From Metopolophium dirhodum (Eukaryota > Arthropoda > Insecta > Hemiptera > Aphididae), in NCBI RefSeq assembly GCF_019925205.1, contig NC_083560.1, positions 50,948,270 through 51,012,269 on the forward strand: DNA of 64,000 nucleotides, written 5' to 3'. The notes beneath the pieces were generated by a model that was given only the letters and a program-made list of their open reading frames with translations, made no database searches and had not been told where the DNA came from. The translations under genes and the position numbers were made by a program. Every line of letters starts with the position of its first letter. Positions within the stretch are counted from its first letter, which is position 1. This document shows positions 49,101 through 58,026 of the stretch, one piece after another.

Positions 49101-52100
49101 TGTACGGAGCTCCAAAAAAAATAGATTCTATTGACAAGTATAGGTATTTAAGTTTTGTATAAAATACACGGAGTAATAAAAGTATTATGTTACCCTGTCT
49201 TCCTCCAACATCTTTCGCTGCTTATCAACATTTATATCGAGTATACTATCAAGTTCAAGTATGGCTAGGTAACGAATTGAATCCTGAAGACTGGGGATGG
49301 GTATTTAAAGATAACGGTTTGGAGCCAGTTCAAACTCTACTCCCTCCTGCTCCGGAAAAACTTCTTAATACTATTTTTGTAATTGCAAAAAAGGTTGTAG
49401 TTATAATTGTGATTGTAAGAAAGTTGGTGTATTTTGTCCAGTAGTATGTAATAATTGTCGAAGCCAGTTTGCTCCAATGTTGAACCAAATATCGTAGATA
49501 ATGAAGTTTACGATGAAGCTATCAATGATGAGACATTAGATTCGTCTTTTTTATTAAATCAACCTATACATATAAAACTACAAGAGGATGAAGAAAGTGA
49601 AGAAGAACAATAGCACAAATTTCAAGAAGAAGAATTTTATTGTCAAAGAATTTCAAGATTATTATAGTTATTATAATTATTATCATTATTATTATTATTT
49701 CAATATTCATTATAACATAATTTTACAAAATCAATTTAACTTGATTTCTAATAAAGAGTTCTGCCTTAATAATTAATAATGCATTGTACCATTTTTCTTA
49801 TCAATACTAAAAAACCAAAACTTATTTCACGACAAAATTATAGATTATATCCTCAGAGGAAATACAAAAAAAAAATGTACCAAACGCCTCAAAGATTACA
49901 TTTTGAATATGCAACATCTCATGAAATATTATTCATAGGAAAAAAGTTCAAGATACTTTTTTTTAGATAATTGCTTGATCTACAAATTATGTAATAGCTA
50001 TTTTTATATAAATACTTGAAGTTTAAGATATATTTGTGAAAAACTTATTTTTGTGACTTTTGACCTCGAATTAAATTTTTAGCAACGGTGGGATCGATGG
50101 GGACTTTTGAAATTTCATTTGTAATGATGTACCTAAGGTGTGTACCAACTTTCAGCTCTATGCGAATTTTTCCGAAGTTGAATGTTTATTTTGACTGGAC
50201 TATAGGTATATAAAGCTAGTATATATAAATGTATAGCACAAGGGCCAGAGGTGATTCTTCCAAAAAGGTTTAAAATCTTACATTTACTAATTATTTAAAA
50301 AAAAATTATATTTTAATGGTTACCTATCGTATTTTATCCACCCCGTAATTAAACCCTAGTGTAATTATAGTTTTGTATATCATATTTTATGTATAATATA
50401 ATACATTGAACTATTGAAGAACCAAGGGAATATTTAATCGCAAACATTCAATTAATTTATGTCAACCCCTTTTCAACTAAACAACTTGAACCTTCTGTCA
50501 TTTCGTAAAAGCTTTCGCTGCAGCCATTAAAATATATGCCATCATCACTTATATTTGTTTTGACGTGTACCGACCCACACGTCCATCAATCAATATCGAA
50601 AAACCCTGACCATCGCCAGTAACCCGACCGCCATCTAATATTTATATATGATCGTGTGTACATAAAAATAATAAGGGTTGATATTTTTCATTTCAAAAAC
50701 CATCACTGATAATTGAATGAAACTTAAAACGCGGACCATGATATAAATTATAGTAGACACTAGACATAATAAATAACTATAGTCGTATCGTCCATCCAAA
50801 CATCAAAGTATTGGTGCATAATCTATTTAATCATAATGTAATAATATAGGAATTCATCTCCAAATTGAATATGTCCGCCGTCTAATAGGATTAAAGATGT
50901 ATAAATATAAAAATACGATGCTTTCAAATTGAATAAAATATAAATCCCGTCGGGTGCAATGACGTCAGTAGGACTAGCGACAGCCGCGTTTAACTCCCAG
51001 CCCCTCTGCACCTCCTCTGAACCCCCACGCACGGCCGCCACCCTATCTACACCTACTTGTATACTTTTCCGAAAACTCTCAACCCACTCCGTTTCCCACT
51101 CAAGCCACCTCAGCCACCAGCGGTCGATATATTATTATGATATACCACCATCTCTTCACCCACCCGCCTGAATTTTACCCTTAACCTCCACCGCAGTATT
51201 TAATTAAAATACACCTGATGCTCGCCCAAAGCCACGATATCATAATTTCACGCAGATGGCACTGAAAATTTAAATCCAATCGATTTGGACGAAAAGATTA
51301 AATATTTATGTACAAATGATTATATAATTGCCTTCAAACCGTGTTGTTTTCGCGGTGTAGCAGGTGTTATTGTAAAATTCCGATATTTTCCGTCCAGTGA
51401 TAAAATATAAAATCATTTTACCCACGAATATGCACTTTTAAGAAGCTCTATAGAAGCCCTAAAAATACACTTTAATATTATGACAGTAAAATGTAATAAC
51501 AGACGTCAGTAATAACGTTGCTATAATAGAGCAATAAGGGGCGTAGGGGGTTACCCGCAGTTATACATTAATTTAGACATAGCATGCACGAGTGCGTATG
51601 CCACCGTACACCCACCGTGGAGTGCCTGTACACTGCACCCACCTAAACCACCAAGTATATTGATAATGATACTCAATAAGCTGCTGGTCGAGTATATTCG
51701 TGTGTATGTCTAATAAATAATAATAATGTCAAAATATTGTATGGTTATATTTTATACCATTTAAATGCGGTGAACATAATGTATTGTCGTACGATGTGTA
51801 ATATAATATTACGTTAGTACCTTGCCGATGTTTTCGAACCCGCTGCCGGCCCTCTTGGCAACACTGTGGGCCACCGCCTCGTCTACGTGCCCGGTACCGT
51901 CCCGGACGCCAGAGTGTAGCCTCACAGCGAACGTGTTCGTGTACAGCTGAACGCCGGCCACGGCACGCGGCTGCGACACGAAGGCTGTAAACAGGACGCA
52001 CCACAGCAGTGTCGCGGCCGCGGAGGTCAGCAACGCCCCGGCGGAAAACTTGTCGCGGCGCCGGGCCCTTCCGTCGCCGTCGTCGCCCACCCCGGCGCCG

Positions 52101-52186
52101 GCATTGTCCGAATCGCCGTTGTTGTCGTCCGACCCGGTCATGGTCGTCGCGATTGCAGTGGATGTACCTATATTACCATACAGCAT
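32555..52186 (-). CDS. amon: Neuroendocrine convertase 2 (PC2, amontillado)
   Basis: Complement join of 52186-51821, 44051-43947, 40725-40413, 39728-39691, 39491-39326, 38994-38819, 36489-36277, 35917-35817, 35610-35377, 34797-34633, 33835-33718, 32908-32555: 782 residues. PC2 is a Ca-dependent subtilisin-like endoprotease of secretory granules that cuts neuropeptide and peptide-hormone precursors at dibasic sites, with 7B2 as its chaperone. The prodomain ends at RVKR (169-172), with an RGRR secondary site at 141-144. The triad is D260 (MDDG), H301 (NSHGTRC) and S476 (SGTSAAAPEA). D403 in ASGDGG replaces the oxyanion Asn of other convertases and identifies PC2. RRGD at 611-614 opens the P domain. 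The C-terminus FLKEWTLMLHGT then HSKLAIVKK is PC2-like, preceded by an insertion of about 50 low-complexity residues. All phases agree. Confidence 0.92.
33366..33660. repeat. Repeat debris in amon intron
   Basis: CAGTGGCGTATTAAGAATTT at 33366 resembles an orphan hAT-type end, with no matching right end found. From 33520 there is a family A module (TATAAGCATTTCAAGTTCGA). Confidence 0.4.
33718..33835 (-). CDS. amon: amon exon 11 (P domain)
   Basis: Encodes SMILSRRPNDDDRRDGFTKW and PFMTTHTWGEYPWGEWILE. Acceptor TTTATAG, donor GAG then GTAAAT. Confidence 0.92.
33938..34101. mobile_element. hAT-like MITE in amon intron 10-11
   Basis: The left end is CATAGGCGCAAATAG and the inverted right end CATAGACGAAAATAG (13 of 15). 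Flanks CCCTGTAT and CCTTGTAT match at 7 of 8. It is 164 bp with a run of about 13 G near the left end. The left end is identical to that of the element at 14025. Confidence 0.7.
34633..34797 (-). CDS. amon: amon exon 10 (P domain, RRGD)
   Basis: Encodes VKYLEHVQAVITLNASRRGD and VELFLTSPMGTR. Acceptor TATTAAAG, donor AAG then GTATTT. Confidence 0.92.
35377..35610 (-). CDS. amon: amon exon 9 (end of catalytic domain)
   Basis: Encodes PDLTWRDIQHLTVLTSKRNS and VGLEFNHLFGFGVLDAGGMV. Acceptor TTTAACAG, donor CAG then GTAATC, phase 2. Confidence 0.93.
35700..35760. repeat. (TATATTATATA)n tandem repeat
   Basis: Short tandem array within amon intron 8. Confidence 0.8.
35817..35917 (-). CDS. amon: amon exon 8 (catalytic Ser)
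   Basis: Encodes ATTDLYGKCTKSHSGTSAAA and PEAAGVFALALEA. Acceptor TTTTTTAG, donor AAA then GTATGT, phase 2. Confidence 0.92.
36277..36489 (-). CDS. amon: amon exon 7 (PC2-type oxyanion Asp)
   Basis: Encodes GNIYVWASGDGGEADDCNCD and SCSSTLASTFSNGAKDPNTG. D403 in SGDGG is the PC2 hallmark. Acceptor TTTTTAAG, donor GTAAGT. Confidence 0.93.
36934..37399. mobile_element. Mariner-like MITE in amon intron 6
   Basis: The left end TAGTCGAATTCCGGAAAAAA and the inverted right end TAGGGTAATCGGTAAAAAAT align over about 28 bp. TA dinucleotides flank each side (36932-36933 and 37400-37401), as expected for the Tc1/mariner superfamily. It is 466 bp, A- or T-rich inside and noncoding. Confidence 0.5.
37478..37735 (+). 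repeat. Family A repeat fragment in amon intron
   Basis: TTTAGATTCTGAATGAAATA, then GTCCATCATCAC, GGACCTAGTTTG, CAATTTCCAGTA and ACGGAAACACGGGAAATAT follow family order with much divergence. Confidence 0.55.
37783..38800. other. amon intron 6, remaining part
   Basis: Holds a G-run (37868-37881) and an open frame at 37783-38049 that arises from G-rich repeat sequence. No gene was seen. Confidence 0.4.
38819..38994 (-). CDS. amon: amon exon 6
   Basis: Encodes IRMLDQPYMTDLIEANSMGH and DIYSASWGPTDDGRTVDGPR, highly conserved in PC2. Acceptor GCTGCAG, donor GAA then GTGAGT. Confidence 0.93.
39326..39491 (-). CDS. amon: amon exon 5 (catalytic His)
   Basis: Encodes SYDFSSNDPYPYPRYTDDWF and NSHGTRCAGEVAAARDNGVC. 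Donor G then GTAAGT, phase 1. Another frame of this stretch is open but meaningless. Confidence 0.93.
39691..39728 (-). CDS. amon: amon exon 4 (38-bp micro-exon)
   Basis: Completes the split Gly codon and encodes GVDYTHEDLKYNY, following the catalytic Asp. Acceptor TTGTACAG, donor GTGAGT. It restores phase 0. Confidence 0.9.
40152..40183. repeat. (TA)n microsatellite
   Basis: About 30 bp of TA repeats in amon intron 3. Confidence 0.85.
40413..40725 (-). CDS. amon: amon exon 3 (prodomain cleavage site, catalytic Asp)
   Basis: Encodes residues 158-261 plus one base. Contains FKRVKRGY (activation cleavage), DPLFKEQWYLRNTGQ and TTAIMDD with the catalytic Asp. Acceptor TTTTCAG, donor GTAAGA. Confidence 0.93.
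40841..41059 (+). mobile_element. Helitron-like 5' end
   Basis: Begins TCTTAATATATAAAACCGAA after an A, the usual Helitron start, and contains CTCAAAAACTACT followed by ACCGAT. It is interrupted by or abuts the next Helitron at 41060. Its own 3' end was not identified. Confidence 0.45.
41060..41508 (+). mobile_element. Non-autonomous Helitron
   Basis: Starts TCTATACATATAAAATCC right after an A (41059) and ends GTGCACGGGTTCAGCTAG right before a T (41509). This is the canonical A|TC...CTAG|T insertion. It shares CTCAAAAACTACT with the element at 40841. It is 449 bp with no Rep/helicase coding. Confidence 0.75.
41656..41710 (-). mobile_element. Helitron-like 3' end, reversed
   Basis: On the minus strand it reads CCCGAGCAACGCTCTGCAAT and ends ACAGCTAG before T. 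The rest of this element to the right was not delimited. Confidence 0.45.
42242..42665. mobile_element. TTAA-flanked foldback element
   Basis: It is 424 bp flanked by TTAA on both sides (42238-42241 and 42666-42669). The first and last ~85 bp are inverted copies: GAGGATGTCACACCC pairs with GAGGACGTCACATCC, and further in GCAAAAACTGTTT matches on both arms. The inner phrase GTGCAACAGCGTGC is also inverted at 42505-42520, so nearly the whole unit can fold. The TTAA target suggests piggyBac-type mobilisation. Confidence 0.75.
43947..44051 (-). CDS. amon: amon exon 2 (prodomain)
   Basis: Encodes residues 123-157, including DEFQFVHHGLPKIRGRRSLP, a typical convertase prodomain. Acceptor TATTACAG, donor GTAAGT, phase 0 at both ends. 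No open frame tracker length is needed: it is only 35 codons. Confidence 0.88.
44838..45565 (-). pseudogene. Central part of a PIN/CXC-type repeat gene, inverted half
   Basis: Read on the minus strand from 45565: EFIRAERMGDWQTHLN, MLPYFHASGHFPYAKSAHLY, LQDMLQLENIIDSS, then SIASGVVGDKTINCHNA and LKRADRVLPLLTISSTIKI. Stops and frame changes break it (for example at about 45387 and in the Arg/Ser-rich segment near 45290). This is the middle of a large multicopy arthropod protein family whose continuation lies on the opposite strand at 48.2 kb. I do not know an agreed family name. Confidence 0.6.
47140..47325. repeat. G-rich MITE remnant
   Basis: GGGGGGTGGAGGGGCAACTT on the left and GCCCCCCCAACGCCTG on the right are opposed, like the G-rich MITEs at 14.0, 27.4 and 33.9 kb. 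No target duplication was found. Confidence 0.4.
47435..48155 (+). repeat. Family A repeat copy in amon intron 1
   Basis: TTTTAGATTCTAAACGGAGT starts the copy. The family order then follows to GGCTCAAAAATGTAATACAG. It ends just before the PIN/CXC gene half. Confidence 0.6.
48170..49490 (+). pseudogene. C-terminal half of the PIN/CXC-type repeat gene
   Basis: In shifting frames it encodes YELAPYPLSLFDAIGIRKTQ, then NVIVVFDGYNDYKKNTKAAE, SCDIIFDQFMTVPI and NIHNKSRFITLL. HAITGCDTTSAHYQRGK, NGIRFLLAMYGAPKK, VYYQVQVWLGNELNPEDWGW and LLPPAPEKLLNTIF follow. A CXC-like Cys-rich tail (CPVVCNNC region, about 49430-49465) is degraded. The VVFDGY and GCDTTS motifs belong to a PIN/FEN-like nuclease fold. 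At least three frame breaks (about 48330, 48668, 49162) make it a pseudogene. The N-terminal half lies inverted at 44.8-45.6 kb. Confidence 0.65.
49500..51820. other. amon intron 1, 5' part
   Basis: AT-rich sequence plus a C-rich patch at 50990-51170 (opposed open frames 50823-51041 and 50959-51171). That patch lacks protein resemblance and may be regulatory or simple. No gene was seen. Confidence 0.4.
51821..52186 (-). CDS. amon: amon exon 1 (signal and prodomain start)
   Basis: Encodes residues 1-122. Hydrophobic segment at about 49-70, after an acidic/Gly-rich stretch and RARRR. Prodomain starts at YTNTFAVRL. A second Met is at residue 16 (52141). Donor is AAG followed by GTACTA. Confidence 0.8.
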
Positions 52187-52690
52187 TGCGACAGTTCATT
52201 AGAATATTACAATGTTATGCCTGTATGTGTACAGTATTGAGTACGGTGCTGTAGACAACAACAACAACAACAATAGTCAACTAATCATAACACAATAATA
52301 TTATATAGTTTACAGTCACCTGTAGCGACGGTCTGTGATGTGAGTGCGCGCGCGCGTGTGTATAAAAGCACCTCCTGATCCACAGCGACAGCACGACACA
52401 CTGGAGCCGCCGACTGCTTCAGCGAATATCCGTACGATGAAAATATTGTTCGCACGGAGGACTGCGAAGTGCCGCTTGCAACCGTGGTGGCGCGCGTGTC
52501 GGGGCGGTCGGACGGCGGCGGTCGCGGTCATACGCGTCGGCGGGCGTGGATGAGGCGACTGTGACCATTGGACTGGCGGCGGGTGTGCTGCCGGCGGGGG
52601 TAACTTTTATCTGCGGGGGGCGCCGGCGCCGTGCGGAGCGTTTGTACACGACAACCACCACCGGCCGCCGCCGCAAGCGACCGATTCTAT
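52187..52690 (-). promoter_or_regulatory. amon: amon promoter and 5' UTR, CpG-rich
   Basis: About 500 bp with very high CG content directly upstream of amon exon 1, including GGCGCCGGCGCC and a GCGCGCGCG run at 52346-52356. A CAACAACAACAA run lies at 52256-52272. A minus-strand GATAAAAG near 52605 is a possible TATA-like element. Open frames on both strands here reflect GC content. A 5' UTR intron is possible (CTACAG then GTGACT near 52318), but no partner acceptor was confirmed. Confidence 0.45.
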
Positions 52691-52699
52691 GATAATAAA

Positions 52700-54150
52700 T
52701 ATTATTACATATTTTATATTATAAATGGAAGTATTATTATAGACGTCGTATTCACGTCGATCGGTAACAATATTTTACAATTTATTATTATTACAAAAAC
52801 ATAATATAATCAAAATTCAATCAAAATGAACTGTTTCAACTTTCGATTAATATTTTATTGATAGCATATTGGGAAATCAAATACAAGAAGTGATGTACGT
52901 TTTAATGAATATCTAAAGGAAAAATTCTATAGTATGTGGAATTGTAGACATTTAAATTCATGATTTTTTTTTTTTTTAAATATAAAATATTACACTATGA
53001 CGTATAATTTATCATAATTATTTCAATTGATTTGTATTAGTTCGGAATGTATGTTTATGGTATATAATATCATATATTATATATTTATTATACTCAATTG
53101 CCACAAAAACTGCATCAATTCAATTTGATTACAAATTTAAATAAAATAGTAACACGTAGAAAATCAATTTGAATTGGTTCTATAGATAGTAAATAAGTAA
53201 TTATAAAACTAATTATTACTATTTTGTGAACTATAATATAATATTCATGCCCACGCGTGCCTCCTTACATGTAAGTGTAACGTGTTGTGGAAATATTAAA
53301 TATATGTTATTTAGATACATTTGTAGAGTTTGTTAGACGTATAGATACACTATACACGTTGTAAGGCGTTAAGCAATAAAATTAATTTTAAGAAGTGACA
53401 AACGGCATATTTCTGCGGCTCGGACTTGATATTTCCATAAAAAAATACCTTTAAAGTTTAATCTTTTTTAGTGGTAAAAAATACTGATTAATTTTATAAC
53501 TTTAGCGTTTGTGATATTATTTTTGTATGTTGTTAACTTGTAAAATATTTTAACATGTTCAAACATGTTTATGCTAATTAAAAACTATCTGTAATCCGCA
53601 TGACTGTATATAATAATATGACATGGATATTGTTGGCAGGTGCAGTGTATATAAAAATATAATAGTATACATAAAACAATACGGGTTGGTAACAAGAATA
53701 ATGATGAGTACATACTTAGTACCTGTACCTAGTGTGCAAAAAGTTAAAGGAACATTTACGGTAAAATATATTTAAATTGAACATCTAGAACATATAATAT
53801 AATATATATAGTATATACATACTGTCTTATGTTATAATATGTATATAGGTAGTAAAAAGTAATACATAAACATGTACACTTGTATACCGGGCTCCATTTA
53901 ACGTAAGACGCTAAAAACTATCAACGTTTTTGAAAATATTCCTTAGATAATTTTAGGTCTTAAAAACATTTCTAAAAAAAAAATATATTTTCTAATTTTA
54001 TTCAATTATGGTTATCAGTTTTTAAAATGTTTACTTTTGTAGTGATCACATATGCATTTATAATTCCTTATTTTAAAGCAGAATATTTTTTGGAGTGCCT
54101 TTTTATCGGTATATAAAAAATCAAATTTTGGAAGAGTAATGTATATGAGT
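52700..54150. other. AT-rich intergenic stretch upstream of amon
   Basis: No gene and no delimited repeat was seen. Confidence 0.5.
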
Positions 54151-54162
54151 TATACCTTACAT

Positions 54163-54884
54163 TAGAGGTATTAAAATTTTTTCATCTCAAAGCTCCTTTG
54201 TGTGTTCTAAATATTTTTACGGCTCCTAAATTATTATGAAAACATTGAAACAATACGGATACAATATGGCCCAATATGACCAATATGGGTTAGGTTAACA
54301 GACTTAACAGTGGCTTCTCACACAGCATTTTGAAAATGATAATATTTTATGAATGTTTTAAAGTAATTGAATAATGAATACTTGACTAATAATATTTTAT
54401 AAATATTTTATTCTTATAATAACAAAATGTTGTACTATATGATTGCATAAAAACGCCGACTTAATATTTTTATAAAGTTTACTAAAAATGATTTTTAATA
54501 ATAAATTATTAAAATATTTTGTTAATGTATTTTATAAATTATTTTTTAACTTCTTAGCTAAAGAAACTTAAATATTTCCTAATTATTTAACTCTACTTTT
54601 TAAAATATTTATACAACTACATTATTTTCCTGAAAATATTTTTACCATAATTAGGAAATATTTTTATGCTGTGAGGGTTATTTAGTACTAGAAGTAAAAT
54701 TTCAAATAGTAGCGTAATTTGTTTCATTATCGTTTCCATATTCGCTTTAATGATTATAAATAATATTTATATTAATTATACATGACCTAAATTAATTATT
54801 GTTTCCGGTGCTTTGACGAGGCTCGCTATTGGCGAACTCTCTCGATGCCCCTGGGAGCCGTGACGCACAGTTTGAATACCTCAG
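54163..54884. mobile_element. hAT-like element with perfect target duplication
   Basis: Flanked by CCTTACAT on both sides (54155-54162 and 54885-54892). Ends are TAGAGGTATTAAAA and, inverted, CTGAGGTATTCAAA. Just inside, AAGCTCC and CGGCTCC are also opposed. It is 722 bp and noncoding. Confidence 0.65.
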
Positions 54885-55179
54885 CCTTACATTTATAATA
54901 ATTTATTCAAAGTTTAGATGAGCGGACTGGAGCGGTACACGGATACAGAATACCCCACAAAATGTTGGTCCAATACTCCGCTTATCCGCTTTAAATACTT
55001 TTAAGTTATAAATGTATAACTAATAAACTATACTTGTCCGAAATTTAATTTTCATAGGTCGAAATGCTCCGTATAATATTTTGCTTCGCAATATGAAATA
55101 AAAAAAGGTGGGCTGTAAGTACCAGTGCTGTAATATATGTACAGCGTAGGTATAGAGAGAGCCAGTGGCCAGTGTAATG

Positions 55180-56330
55180 GGTGTGTTAAACTTAAATTGA
55201 ACAATATATTATCATTGTATAATTTTAGATTCTGAGCGAAGCGATAAATGTATTGAATTTACAATGATGTGTTTTTTTTATTTTTTTTTGTTTTAGTGTC
55301 TGTCATCAAATTTTCACCTAACCTAACCTCATCACCTAACCTAACCTTTTAGGACAGTAAAAGTGCTTGGATTTTCTTCAACAGTAACTTTTCTGATAGG
55401 AAAGTGAATCTAGTTGGTACTTTGGGGGTAATTTCCCAGTAGTTTTCAAAAGCGACGTGAAAAACAAAAGAAAAATTAAGGAAAAACGGGAATTTTTACA
55501 AAAAATCTGTTTTCGAGAAAATCGATTTTGGTTTTTGGTGTAACTCTAAAACAAATGACCGTAAGGACATAAAATTTGACTGAATGTTTATAATTGCATT
55601 TCCTATACACCATAACATTTTCCAAATATTTTGACTTATTTTGAGCTGTTTATGGACATTGACAATTTCCATTTTTTTTAGTTTTTTTTTCTATAAATAT
55701 CAATAAAATTTTATCTGTTGAGTAAAAAAGCTTGAAAATTTAATAGAAGGCTCCTAGGTTATTGTTTCAAAGGCAGATGAAAAAAATTAAAAATCCTTAG
55801 TCACAGTTTTTATTTATAAGCATTTAAAGTTCAAATTTTGACAAAATACGGAAAAATCACGAAAATTAGCAAATTGTTTTGAGTTGAGAATTCATAAAAA
55901 TTTTTCTTTTTAAATCTAAGATTTAAAAATGTAATATAAGATTACTCATAAGTTTGTCTACCTTTATCAAAAAAAAGATGTCTACATTAAACTTAAATTA
56001 AATTTTTATGAGCGTCTGAAATTTATATTTTTACAACATTTGATATTCACTCGATTTCTCATGTAACAATTCTCTTATTTTGTTGTAATTAAAAAACGTA
56101 TGACTGTAGATACTTGAAAATTTCACTGAATGTTTATATTAGCATTTTCTATAAACCATAAAATTTTGAAAATATTTTGAGTCTTTTTGAGCTGTTTACG
56201 GACATGTACGGAAAAGTAAAATTAAAAATATAAAATTTTGTTTTGAACGGTTTGTATTTTGTTAAGGTTGGATTTTTTGGCATTGCCCCAAAGATTTAGG
56301 TCATATTATGTCCAAATATGATAGTAGCAA
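55180..56330 (+). repeat. Family A repeat copy with both 5' terminal repeat and body
   Basis: CAGTGTAATGGGTGTGTTAA, then TTATCATTGTATAA precedes TTTAGATTCTGAGCGAAGCG. This shows that the terminal phrase found at the 3' end of other copies also occurs inverted at the 5' end. The body then runs in family order through one complete and one truncated module. Confidence 0.7.
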
Positions 56331-56689
56331 TAAACATTACATTGGCATACATTGTTTCCTATTGTAGTATTATCCTAAAATGATCAGTGATTTTTTGGTT
56401 GCAATACGTATTGAGAAACATTGTATTACATTTTCAATCCTTAGCTATAAAAATTGATTTTTTTAAAAACGTTTGAATGCAAAATTATTTGCAAATTTTT
56501 GTGAACATATTATAGTAGGTATCATTTTAGTATTGAAATTTTCTGGGAAAAAATATAATACCTACTTGAAAGTTGAGAAAAAAACCCAATGTGAGAATAA
56601 ATCTCGGTTCGAAAATCAGATAGTAATCATATTATACATACCAGCTAGTACCTATATTATAAACATATAGTACCTACAATAATTCAAAA

Positions 56690-56820
56690 TAAAATGCCTG
56701 GGGAACTGGGAAAGTCGCTCTGCTGTATAATAGATTTCGAGTGTAGACCTCGTCATAGTCTAGGTTACTGTAATAAAGTACGGGTGAATTCAATGATATA
56801 GGTAAACGAAATGACGGATC
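56690..56820 (+). repeat. Isolated family A terminal repeat
   Basis: GTCGCTCTGCTGTATAATAG, then GGTTACTGTAAT and GTGAATTCAATGATATA is the outer terminal segment without an attached body. Confidence 0.5.
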
Positions 56821-57017
56821 GGAGACAGTGGTCGCACAGTCGCGCAGCATATAATTCTGAGGATGACTTATAATTTATTCATATTAGTATATATTACTAT
56901 ACTAATAATATTTTGTTTTATTAGTAATTAGTGATTTTTAATTAGTAATACACGGTATGATGAACTAAATTTTGACATTAATATTGTGTATTGGATAATA
57001 ATAATATATATTGTAGG

Positions 57018-58026
57018 CAGGGGTTAAAATACTGTGTCCCCTGAAAATCAAAGTGTGTCCCGTGAATGACAAATGTGTGTTCCAAGTTTTATAACGTGTT
57101 TTTAGTTTTGTAGAAATAACAAACATTAATATTTTAATTTACTAGTTACCTATTCTGTTAACTTAAGTTAATTACCTACTTATTTTATTCCTATACTATG
57201 GACAAGTTTGTTATACAAAAAAAGAATAATTGACAATGGGCCAATTCAAAGTAATTAGATACCTGCTTTAGTACAAAGTAACTAAACATGCAGGTACATA
57301 AAATATTTTAATAATTGTATGCTGTGTCTATTGAAATACAATATTGCTTATACTGTAATACCTACTAAAAAGTTAACTAGTAAGAGCATCGTAATTATTA
57401 TAGAACATTGTCATAATATTATATAATTAGGTATATGTTCTATAGCATATTATAAATATGTATTATTGTTTATTTTAAGTATAAAATATGATAAAATATT
57501 AAAAAATTAAACTTATTAAACTGATTATTATGATCATAAATCGGATTTTAAAGAATTAGATAGTTATTTTGTCTTATTTATAAATATAACTAAAACGATC
57601 TACATACATATTATTATATTAATATACATATAATATTATATTATAACAGTTTATTTAACAAACCAAGTATTATTTTCTAAACATGATCAAATTTGTTTTT
57701 TAAAAACCTTGAATATTCTTATCAACTATTTCGTTACATAAAATATATTCTAATTGATGATGATAACATACCAAAATATTTAAATATTTTCAATTTACTA
57801 CACACATAGGCTTTTATTGCTTTTAGGGATTTAAAATAATTATAAAAGTTACCTCACTAACTCACTTACATGGTAAGTGATATATAAAAGTGGTTAGGAG
57901 GGATTTTATGTGTTACAACCCCAACAGGTTTTTTTTTGTTATAGAAAACTGTCAAAGCCCAATAGTAAGAGTTAAATTAATAAGCGTGTGGTGTGTTCCC
58001 TAAAATCAGATGTATTTTAGACCCTG
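57018..58026. mobile_element. hAT-like element, ~1 kb, near-perfect target duplication
   Basis: The left end is CAGGGGTTAAAATA and the inverted right end is CAGGGTCTAAAATA (12 of 14). The internal phrase CCTGAAAATCA/CTGATTTTAGGG is also opposed. Flanks ATTGTAGG (57010-57017) and ATTATAGG (58027-58034) match at 7 of 8. It is 1009 bp with no transposase reading frame. Confidence 0.7.

Noticed and set aside
49588..49970. Two 62-63-codon frames after the PIN/CXC pseudogene
   Set aside because: They are Asn/Tyr/Lys-rich from AT bias and a TTA/TAT run, with no similarity to the family C-terminus.
52009..52676. Arg/Pro-rich frames on both strands around amon exon 1
   Set aside because: They are antisense or upstream shadows in a CpG-rich promoter, with no homology and no splice context.
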